Below the pieces are notes generated by a model that saw nothing but the letters and a program-made list of their open reading frames with translations, was not told where the DNA came from and ran no database searches. A DNA stretch of 64,000 bases from Lysobacter sp. S4-A87. Its GTDB lineage: Bacteria > Pseudomonadota > Gammaproteobacteria > Xanthomonadales > Xanthomonadaceae. The translations under genes were made by a program, and so were the position numbers. Positions 57,567 through 64,000 of the stretch are shown piece after piece. Where the stretch lies: NCBI RefSeq assembly GCF_022637455.1, contig NZ_CP093341.1, positions 2,046,001 to 2,110,000 on the forward strand. The letters are read 5' to 3'. Each line of letters begins with the position of its first letter. Position 1 is the stretch's first letter.

Positions 57567-59051
57567 ATGGAAACCTTCAACTACCTCGGCCAGGGCTTCG
57601 GCGTTGCCCTGACCCCCTACAACCTGGTCACCGCGCTGCTGGGAACGCTGATCGGCACGGTGGTCGGGTTGCTGCCCGGCATCGGCCCGATCAACGGCGT
57701 CGCCCTGCTGATCCCGGTGGCCTACGCGCTGGGCATGCCGCCGGAATCGGCGCTGATCCTGCTCGCGGCGGTCTACCTGGGCTGCGAGTACGGCGGCCGC
57801 ATCTCCTCGATCCTGCTCAACATCCCCGGTGAGGCATCGACGGTGATGACCACGCTCGACGGCTACCCGATGGCCAGGCAAGGCCTGGCCGGCGTGGCCC
57901 TGTCGCTGTCGGCATGGAGCTCGTTCCTCGGCGCCCTGATCGCCACCTGCGGCATGGTGCTGTTTGCGCCATTGCTGGCGCGGTGGGCGATCGCGTTCGG
58001 GCCGGCGGAGTACTTCGTGCTGATGGTGCTGGCAATCGTCGCGCTCAGCGGCCTGGCCAACGATCGGCCATTGAAGACGCTGCTTGCGGCCTTGCTGGGG
58101 CTGTTCCTGTCGAGTGTCGGCATCGATGCCAACAGCGGCGTGTACCGATTCACGTTCGACAGCCTGCATGTCGCCGACGGCATCCAGTTCGTGGTGCTGG
58201 TGCTGGGGCTGTTCTCGGTCAGCGAGATCCTGTTGCTGCTGGAGAAGACGCACAGTGGCCATCGCATGGTCGAGGCCACCGGTCGGATGCTGTTCAACGC
58301 CCGCGAGGCGGCGTCGGTGTTCTGGATCAACATGCGCTGCGGCGTGCTCGGCTTCTTCATGGGCGTGCTGCCCGGTGCCGGTGCGACGCTGGCCAGCGCG
58401 GTGGCCTACATGTCCGAGAAGCGGCTGGCCGGCGACAGCGGCCGCTTCGGCCAGGGCGACCTGCGCGGACTGGCCGCGCCGGAAACCGCGATCGGCGGCG
58501 CCGCCTGTGGCGCGATGGTGCCGATGCTGACCCTCGGCGTGCCCGGCTCCGGTACGACTGCGGTCATGATCGGCGCGCTCAGCCTGTACAACATCACGCC
58601 CGGGCCGCTGCTGTTCCAGGAACAGCCGCAGGTGGTGTGGGGGCTGATCGCGTCGCTGTTCGTCGCCAACGTGATGCTGCTGATCCTCAACGTACCGATG
58701 GTGCGCGTGTTCACGCGGATCCTGGCGGTGCCGAACTGGGCGCTGGTGCCAGCGATCGCAATCATCACGACGATCGGCGTGTACGCGGTGCACGCGACCA
58801 CGTTCGACCTGGTGCTGATGGTGGCCATCGGCGTGCTGGGCTACCTGTTGCGCAAGCTCGACTTCCCGCTGTCGCCGGTGCTGCTGGGTTTCATCCTGGG
58901 GGGATTGATGGAGCAGAACCTGCGACGGGCCCTGTCGATCTCCGACGGCGAGCTGGGGATCCTTTGGGCGAGTCCGATCTCGCTGGCGACGTGGGGCCTG
59001 GTGGGTCTGATGCTGGTGCTGCCGTTGTGGCGGGCCTGGCGGAAGCGGTGA
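57567..59051 (+). CDS. tctA: tripartite tricarboxylate transporter, large permease (494 aa)
   Basis: TctA family: METFNYLGQGFGVALTPYNLVTALLGTLIGTVVGLLPGIGPINGVALLIP, YGGRISSILLNIPGEASTVMTTLDGYPMARQG and LTLGVPGSGTTAVMIGAL are the conserved blocks (given as fragments). About twelve helices. It imports citrate or related acids using the ion gradient. Last gene of the porin-tctCBA operon. Confidence 0.95.
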   Translation: METFNYLGQGFGVALTPYNLVTALLGTLIGTVVGLLPGIGPINGVALLIPVAYALGMPPESALILLAAVYLGCEYGGRISSILLNIPGEASTVMTTLDGYPMARQGLAGVALSLSAWSSFLGALIATCGMVLFAPLLARWAIAFGPAEYFVLMVLAIVALSGLANDRPLKTLLAALLGLFLSSVGIDANSGVYRFTFDSLHVADGIQFVVLVLGLFSVSEILLLLEKTHSGHRMVEATGRMLFNAREAASVFWINMRCGVLGFFMGVLPGAGATLASAVAYMSEKRLAGDSGRFGQGDLRGLAAPETAIGGAACGAMVPMLTLGVPGSGTTAVMIGALSLYNITPGPLLFQEQPQVVWGLIASLFVANVMLLILNVPMVRVFTRILAVPNWALVPAIAIITTIGVYAVHATTFDLVLMVAIGVLGYLLRKLDFPLSPVLLGFILGGLMEQNLRRALSISDGELGILWASPISLATWGLVGLMLVLPLWRAWRKR

Positions 59052-59072
59052 GGTAGAGGGGGCGCCGCGGGG

Positions 59073-60335
59073 TCAGAGCTCCGGCGCCTTCCCGTCCACC
59101 ACGATCTTGTCCAGCCGGATCCGGTTGGCGAACAGCGAGAACGCCAGCATTCCCGCCAGCCCGTTCGCACGCGCCACCCACTGCGGCAGCCAGCGCGCCG
59201 GCTTGATCACGCCATCGGCGAACAGCGGCTCGAACCGCTGCACGTCGGTCAGCGTCATCTTGCCGGCGAACAGCCAGCGGCACAGCTGCAACTTGCCGTC
59301 GCGCAACGCCCAGCGGAAGAACGTGTGCACGCCGACCAGGCCGCGCAGGTACACGGTGTCCTTGGTGAAAGCATGGCCGCCAGTGGTCGGCACGCCGCGG
59401 AAAACGCGCTGCGCCGAGGCGAAGCTGTCCTCCGGCGTTTGCCCGGAGTCGAGGAAATAGCGGAAAACCTCGATGAAGTCGGCGCCGGCCAGCGCCATCG
59501 CCACCGCCTCGATGCGCAGGCTGATGCGCTTCATGCGGCCGATGTCGATGCTGCCGGTGATCTGTTCGGCGAACGTCGCCAGGCCTTCCTGGGTCGCGGT
59601 GATGCGCGGCGACGACAAGGCCAGGCTCGGCAGTACCGGCTGTTCACGGCCATTGAGGGCAGTGAGCGAGTGCACGAAGGCTTCGTGCTGCAGCAACTGG
59701 TGACGGTCGTAGTCGCTGAAGGCGGCGCCATGGCGCAGGCGGATGCGGGTGGCACCCGCGGCGGCCTTGGCGATCAGGTCCGGATCCAGTTCGACCGAGA
59801 TCACGCGCCCGTCGAAGTAGGTGTCGAGCTCGCGCTGCAACTGCAATTGCAGCGCGGTGGCGGAGATGGTGACGTGCTCGGCCGGCGACATCAGTTCGCG
59901 GTCGAGCTCGTCGGCGATCGAGATGAAGTGCTGCGCCGCTTCACGCGTGGTCGGTCCATCGCCCGGAAGGGCTTCGTCGGGGCGACCAAACAGCTTGATC
60001 GAGTGCTCGCAGACTGCCGGCGTGCCCAGCGATTCGCACAGTGCCGCGGCCTGCGACCAGCTTCGCGCCGAATCGATCAGGTACTGGCCCAGCGGATGGT
60101 GCGGGTCGGCCTGCGTCGCGATCGCCTCCATTTCGGCGCGCGTCTGGCTGAAATCCAGGCTTGGGTATTCGATCTGCGGGAGCTTGACCACACCGCGCGC
60201 GTAGTCAGCCAGGAATGCTGCCTCCTGGCCCGCCGGCCAGCTGACCAGGGCCAGCAACCGCACATCCTTCGCCGCTGCGACCATGCGCGCATCGAGCGCG
60301 GCGTGATGGGCGATCTCGGGCGCGAATCCGGTCAT
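59073..60335 (-). CDS. DUF1704 gluzincin-like protein with QEGLA motif (420 aa)
   Basis: The HEAFVHSL motif (HExxxH) followed by TATQEGLATFAEQ is the signature of DUF1704, often annotated as 'flavohemoglobin expression-modulating QEGLA motif protein'. The same family includes the eukaryotic tyrosine carboxypeptidase MATCAP, so it is likely a zinc carboxypeptidase. The start at 60335 gives the family length. The 5' end lies directly against a 30-bp inverted repeat. The substrate is unknown. Confidence 0.88.
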   Translation of the reverse strand: MTGFAPEIAHHAALDARMVAAAKDVRLLALVSWPAGQEAAFLADYARGVVKLPQIEYPSLDFSQTRAEMEAIATQADPHHPLGQYLIDSARSWSQAAALCESLGTPAVCEHSIKLFGRPDEALPGDGPTTREAAQHFISIADELDRELMSPAEHVTISATALQLQLQRELDTYFDGRVISVELDPDLIAKAAAGATRIRLRHGAAFSDYDRHQLLQHEAFVHSLTALNGREQPVLPSLALSSPRITATQEGLATFAEQITGSIDIGRMKRISLRIEAVAMALAGADFIEVFRYFLDSGQTPEDSFASAQRVFRGVPTTGGHAFTKDTVYLRGLVGVHTFFRWALRDGKLQLCRWLFAGKMTLTDVQRFEPLFADGVIKPARWLPQWVARANGLAGMLAFSLFANRIRLDKIVVDGKAPEL

Positions 60336-60346
60336 GTCATCGAGTA

Positions 60347-60423
60347 GCCCGGGTAAGGCCACAGGCCGCACCCGGGTACCAGGCGCATCCGACCCCGGGT
60401 GCGGCCTGTGGCCTTACCCGGGC
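60347..60423. repeat. 30-bp perfect inverted repeat of the CCCGGGT family
   Basis: The left arm (60347-60376) and right arm (60394-60423) are perfect reverse complements over 30 bp, with a 17-base loop. Each arm begins GCCCGGGTAAGG and ends CGCACCCGGG (read inward). It fills the gap between rsgA (stop 60426) and the DUF1704 gene (start 60335) on the minus strand, so transcription from rsgA must pass this very stable structure. Confidence 0.95.
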
Positions 60424-60425
60424 GA

Positions 60426-61643
60426 CTAGTGCTTCCCATACTTCTCATCGAGGCGCTTGTTGAGCGACTTGCCTGCCACTTTTTCTTCGGCCTTCTGCGC
60501 GCGCCGGTTGGCCAGGCGATTGGCGGCGCCGGCAACCTCATCGCTGAGCTTGAGGTAGTTGGCGAAGCGTTGCGGGTCGAGCTTGCCGGCCTCTATCGCT
60601 TCGCGCACGGCGCAGCCGGGCTCGCGCGCGTGCTTGCAGTCGCGGAACCGGCACTTCTCGGCCAGGGCTTCGACGTCGCTGAAGTTCTCGGCGACGTCTT
60701 CCTCGCCGGTCGGCTTGAGCTCGCGCATGCCCGGGGTGTCGATCAGGCAGGCGCCGGTCGGCAGCGGGATCAGCGCGCGATGGGTGGTGGTGTGGCGGCC
60801 GCGCGAATCGTTCTCGCGCACTTCGCCGGTCTTCATCCGCTCGGTGCCGAGCAGGGTGTTGGTCAGGGTCGACTTGCCGGCGCCGGAACTGCCGACGAAG
60901 ACCGCGGTCGTGCCGGGCTGCAGCCAGGGATCCAGGGCCGCGACGCTGTCGGGGTCGCGGGCGTTGACCGCACGCACCGCCACGCCCTGGGCCGCCAGTT
61001 CCACCAGCGCGGCCATCGCATCAGGCAGCACTTCGGGGTCGGCGGCCTCGGCCTGGTCGGCCTTGGTCAGCACCACCACGGGTTCGACGCCGCCGCCGCG
61101 CACCAGCAGCAGGTAGCGCTCGATGCGACGCGGATTGAAGTCGGCATCCAGGCCGCAGACCACGAATACGGTGTCGACGTTGGCCGCAATCAGCTGCTGC
61201 TGGTAATGCTCGCCGGCGGCGCCGCGCTTGATCGCGCTGCGCCGTGGCAGCAGCGCCACCGCCTTGCGGCCTTCCACCAGCAGCCAGTCGCCGACACCGG
61301 GGCGCTGGTCGATGGTGACCGTGCCCTTGCGGTAGCCCGGCGGACGCTGCCATTCGGGCAGGGACTCGACCGGGAAGCCGTGGTCGGGGCCGTCGGCAAC
61401 GATGTAGCCGCTGCGGTGCTGTTCGATGACCCGCGCCGGCCTTGCACCGGGGTGCTCGGCCATGAGGTCGAGCCAGACCTGGTCGAGCGGCGGGGTCTCA
61501 AGCGACGGGGTCTCAAGCGACGGGCTCTCAGGCAGCGAGCTCTCAGGCGACGTGACCTCAAGCGACGAGCCCGCGACCGGATCTGGCGAACTGGCCTTCA
61601 ACGGCCAACCAATGGCCTGCAGGGCGTCGAAACCGGGGATCAA
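60426..61643 (-). CDS. rsgA: ribosome small-subunit-dependent GTPase RsgA with extended N-terminus (about 405 aa)
   Basis: Circularly permuted GTPase that assists late 30S assembly. Order is G4 (TKAD, 193-196), G1 (GSSGAGKS, 251-258), G2 (GRHTTTHR), G3 (DTPG, 302-305), then zinc ligands CRFRDCKHAREPGC (Cys331, Cys336, His338, Cys344). An OB domain precedes. Residues 27-52 are Ser/Pro/Glu-rich pentapeptide repeats absent from usual RsgA. The longest frame begins at a TTG (61643) without a ribosome site; an internal ATG (61463) is an alternative. Confidence 0.9.
   Translation of the reverse strand: MIPGFDALQAIGWPLKASSPDPVAGSSLEVTSPESSLPESPSLETPSLETPPLDQVWLDLMAEHPGARPARVIEQHRSGYIVADGPDHGFPVESLPEWQRPPGYRKGTVTIDQRPGVGDWLLVEGRKAVALLPRRSAIKRGAAGEHYQQQLIAANVDTVFVVCGLDADFNPRRIERYLLLVRGGGVEPVVVLTKADQAEAADPEVLPDAMAALVELAAQGVAVRAVNARDPDSVAALDPWLQPGTTAVFVGSSGAGKSTLTNTLLGTERMKTGEVRENDSRGRHTTTHRALIPLPTGACLIDTPGMRELKPTGEEDVAENFSDVEALAEKCRFRDCKHAREPGCAVREAIEAGKLDPQRFANYLKLSDEVAGAANRLANRRAQKAEEKVAGKSLNKRLDEKYGKH
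61488..61565 (-). repeat. in-frame 15-bp repeats in rsgA
   Basis: The minus strand encodes SLEVT, SPESS, LPES, PSLETP, SLETP in succession, with units close to CCGTCGCTTGAGACC. Two SLETP units are identical at the DNA level. The array is in frame, so changes in unit number would alter only a linker. Confidence 0.8.
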
Positions 61644-61879
61644 GACTGTGCGGAGGCTGGGGACATGCCCGGATTCTAGCGGTCAACCGGGGGCAGGGAC
61701 GGATCCGTGTTGCCGGGTCGGGTCGCGGTCGCGAGCGGATGCACCGTCCGGCACCCGTAGTGAAGGCGCTGGCGGTTACCGCTCACACCGGCGCAGTTGC
61801 ACGTAATTGCGCCATTTCCGCTGCCGTTCGCGCCGGTTTCGGCTAGTCTGGCTCTCCGACCCCCCATTTGCCTGCAGCA

Positions 61880-63133
61880 ATGTCCCAGTCCCCCGTGAAG
61901 ACCCGCGAACGCCTGTCCGAAGTCCGCTACGAAATCCGCGGTGAACTGGCCCGGCGAGCCCGCGAGCTGGAGGGCCAGGGGCGCAAGCTGATCAAGCTCA
62001 ACATCGGCAATCCCGGCGCGTTCGGTTTCCGCGCCCCCGAGCACCTGCAGCGCGCGATCGCCGACCACATCAGCGACACCGACCCCTACACCCACCAGCA
62101 GGGCCTGCCGGCCGCGCGCGAGGCCATCGCCAGCTTCCACAAGCAGCGCGGCACGCCCAATGCGAGCCCGGAGCGCGTGTTCGTCGGCAATGGCGTCAGC
62201 GAGCTGATCGACCTGTCGCTGCGCGCCCTGCTGAACCCGGGCGACGAGGTGCTGCTGCCCTCGCCCGACTATCCGCTGTGGTCGGCGGCGACCATCCTCA
62301 ACGACGGCCGCCCGGTCTATTACCGCTGCCTGCCGGAGAACGGCTTCCTGCCCGACCCGGACGAGATCGCCTCGCTGGTGTCCAGCCGCACCCGCGCGAT
62401 CGTGCTGATCAACCCCAACAACCCGACCGGCGCCGCCTACCCGCGCGAGCTGATCGAGAAGATCGTCGCCATCGCCGCACGCCACAAGCTGCTGCTGATG
62501 TGCGACGAGATCTACGACTCCATCCTCTATGACGGCAACCAGTTCACCCCGATCGCACCGATCGCCGGTGACCTGCCGTGCCTGTCGTTCGGCGGCCTGA
62601 GCAAGGTCCACCGTGCCTGCGGCTGGCGCGTGGGCTGGGCGGTGCTGTCGGGCGACCCGGTCGCCAGCGGCAACCTGCACCACGCCATGGACCTGCTCGG
62701 CGCGCTGCGCCTGTGCGCCAACGTGCCCGGTCAGTTCGCGATCGAGGCGGCGCTGCATGGCGAGGACACCATCGCGCCACTGTGCGCGCCCGGTGGCCGC
62801 CTGTTCGAGGCACGACGCGCGGTCATCGACAGCGTCGCCGCCAGTCGCCACTTGCAACTGGTTGAACCGGCGGGCGCGCTGTATGCCTTCCCGGCCGTCA
62901 CCGGTGCGGCGGCGCAGGGCTTCGACGACCATCGCTTCGCGCTCGAACTGCTGGAGACCGAAGACGTGCTGGTGGTGCCGGGCTCGAGCTTCAACGTGCC
63001 CTACCGCAACCATTTCCGCGTCACCCTGCTGCCGCAGCCCGACGACCTGCGCGAAGTGTTCCGCCGCATCGAGCGCCTGCTCGACCGCTACGCGGGCAGC
63101 GAAGCCGGACAGGCGCAGGCGGCCGTGGCCTGA
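61880..63133 (+). CDS. alaA: alanine-synthesizing aminotransferase AlaA-like (417 aa)
   Basis: Fold-type I PLP aminotransferase: NPNNPTGAAYP, MCDEIYDSILYDG (Asp209) and Schiff-base Lys242 in FGGLSKVHRACGWRVGW. The N-terminal KTRERLSEVRYEIRGELARRARELE matches E. coli AlaA, which transfers from glutamate to pyruvate to form alanine. It lies 5 bp from the SGNH hydrolase gene and probably starts a three-gene operon. Confidence 0.9.
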   Translation: MSQSPVKTRERLSEVRYEIRGELARRARELEGQGRKLIKLNIGNPGAFGFRAPEHLQRAIADHISDTDPYTHQQGLPAAREAIASFHKQRGTPNASPERVFVGNGVSELIDLSLRALLNPGDEVLLPSPDYPLWSAATILNDGRPVYYRCLPENGFLPDPDEIASLVSSRTRAIVLINPNNPTGAAYPRELIEKIVAIAARHKLLLMCDEIYDSILYDGNQFTPIAPIAGDLPCLSFGGLSKVHRACGWRVGWAVLSGDPVASGNLHHAMDLLGALRLCANVPGQFAIEAALHGEDTIAPLCAPGGRLFEARRAVIDSVAASRHLQLVEPAGALYAFPAVTGAAAQGFDDHRFALELLETEDVLVVPGSSFNVPYRNHFRVTLLPQPDDLREVFRRIERLLDRYAGSEAGQAQAAVA

Positions 63134-63138
63134 TCGTG

Positions 63139-63768
63139 ATGGACAGCGTTCCCGCCACCGCTCTGTCGTACCTGGCGCTCGGCGACAGCTACACCATCGG
63201 TGAAGGCGTGGCCGCCGATGGCCGCTGGCCGCACCAGCTGGCGCATGCGCTGCGCGGGGAAGGTATCGCCCTCGCCGACCCGCGCATCATCGCCACCACC
63301 GGCTGGACCACCGACGAGCTCACCTGGGGCATCGATGGCGCCGAACCGCTGGGCGAATGGGATTTCGTCAGCCTGCTGATCGGCGTCAACAACCAGTACC
63401 GCGGCCGCAGCGCGGTCGAATACCGCAGCGAGTTCGAGACCCTGCTCAGGCGCGCTATCGCCTTCGCCCGCGGCCGCGCCGACCGCGTGCTGGTGCTGTC
63501 GATCCCAGACTGGGGCGCGACCCCGTTCGTGAAGACCACCCAGGCCACACCGGCCACCATTGCCGCCGAGCTCGACACCTTCAACGCTGCCGCGCAGGTG
63601 GTGTGCGAGGCGCACGGCGTGGCGTTCGTCGACATCACGCCGGTGTCGCGCGAGCGCGGCGGCGAGAAGGAGATGCTCGCCGACGACGGCCTGCACCCCT
63701 CCGCGGCGATGTACACGCAGTGGACCACGCTGGCCTTGCCGGCCGCGCGCGGGCTGCTGGCACGATGA
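63139..63768 (+). CDS. SGNH/GDSL hydrolase (209 aa)
   Basis: The block I motif is LGDSYTIGEG with the nucleophile Ser; LLIGVNNQYRG carries the block III Asn, and DDGLHPSAAMY carries the Asp-His dyad. There is no signal peptide, so it is cytoplasmic, unlike TesA. The ATG at 63139 follows a GTG at 63136. It overlaps the next gene by 4 bases (ATGA). Substrate unknown; a short-chain esterase is likely. Confidence 0.9.
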   Translation: MDSVPATALSYLALGDSYTIGEGVAADGRWPHQLAHALRGEGIALADPRIIATTGWTTDELTWGIDGAEPLGEWDFVSLLIGVNNQYRGRSAVEYRSEFETLLRRAIAFARGRADRVLVLSIPDWGATPFVKTTQATPATIAAELDTFNAAAQVVCEAHGVAFVDITPVSRERGGEKEMLADDGLHPSAAMYTQWTTLALPAARGLLAR

Positions 63769-64000
63769 GCGATTCCTGCGGCGCGACGACGCACGCTGCC
63801 ACGGCACCGTTGCCGGGCAAGCAGGCACGCGCGCTGGCATCGGCGTTCCTGCCGCGCGAACACTGGTACGGGCGCCGCGACTACTACTATGCGTGGAGCA
63901 AGTTCGGCACCGATCCGCTGTATCCCGGTGTCTGCGAGGCCCTGCGCGGAACCCGCGCACCTCTGCTCGACATGGGCTGCGGGCTGGGCCTGCTCGCGCA
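63765..64000 (+). CDS. class I SAM-dependent methyltransferase, N-terminal part
   Basis: The gene runs off the right edge after 78 codons. It begins MSDSCGATTHAATAPLPGKQA and reaches a SAM-binding motif I (LLDMGCGLGLLA) at residues 67-78. It overlaps the hydrolase stop by ATGA, so it belongs to the same operon. The substrate is unknown. Confidence 0.85.
   Translation, partial: MSDSCGATTHAATAPLPGKQARALASAFLPREHWYGRRDYYYAWSKFGTDPLYPGVCEALRGTRAPLLDMGCGLGLLA

Overview
This is a GC-rich (roughly two-thirds G+C by eye) proteobacterial chromosome segment. Gene content and order point to Xanthomonadaceae, in the Lysobacter/Luteimonas/Pseudoxanthomonas range: a tesA gene divergent from ybbA-ybbP, a yadG-yadH exporter, an OprP-like porin beside tctCBA, and intergenic palindromes of the CCCGGGT and GTCATTCCCGC types. 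The genus is an inference; no rRNA or tRNA gene is present to settle it. All stated homologies come from reading motifs by eye.

Layout. 1-8.1 kb: an rRNA methyltransferase fragment, a small ORF ending in 15-bp repeats, ybbA-ybbP divergent from tesA, an M29-like lipoprotein that has lost metal ligands, and an ECF sigma/putative anti-sigma pair. 8.2-17.7 kb: a secreted M28 peptidase, a CynX-type MFS carrier, a HipA-like kinase overlapping a DUF3037 gene, a cold-shock gene, several small DUF proteins, yadG-yadH, and a YciI protein. 17.8-23.1 kb: an exported amidohydrolase, an RcnB-like metal-binding protein, small envelope proteins and an epimerase. 23.1-26.2 kb: a four-gene operon (TetR, PaaI thioesterase, thiolase, SDR) with a perfect operator at the TetR start codon.

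26.2-39.9 kb is a run of single genes: an outer-membrane barrel, SRPBCC, DUF6630, DUF1697, MFS, DUF2306, a membrane-anchored AraC regulator, an alpha/beta hydrolase, DUF2784, a gene remnant, a diiron-type MBL protein, a TonB-C protein, an SDR, a metzincin and a TPR protein. 40.1-41.5 kb holds a lower-GC gene that looks like a modification-dependent restriction endonuclease (AspBHI/MspJI type). It is wedged against the terminator of aceE (41.6-44.3 kb) and is the best candidate for a transferred defence gene.

44.3-50.2 kb has a repeat-rich gap, an EF-hand protein, a TonB-dependent receptor with a doubtful 5' end, and a complete RsbU/RsbW/RsbV-type partner-switching module. 50.2-59.1 kb has a malic enzyme, a GT-C-like membrane protein, and a tricarboxylate-uptake locus: a TctD-like regulator divergent from an OprP-like porin and tctCBA, with an 11-bp tandem direct repeat between them. 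59.1-64 kb has a DUF1704 metallopeptidase, a 30-bp perfect inverted repeat, rsgA with a repeat-expanded N-terminus, an alaA-like aminotransferase, an SGNH hydrolase and the start of a methyltransferase.

Most of the window is ordinary core metabolism and envelope function. No CRISPR array, insertion sequence, prophage or tRNA was seen.
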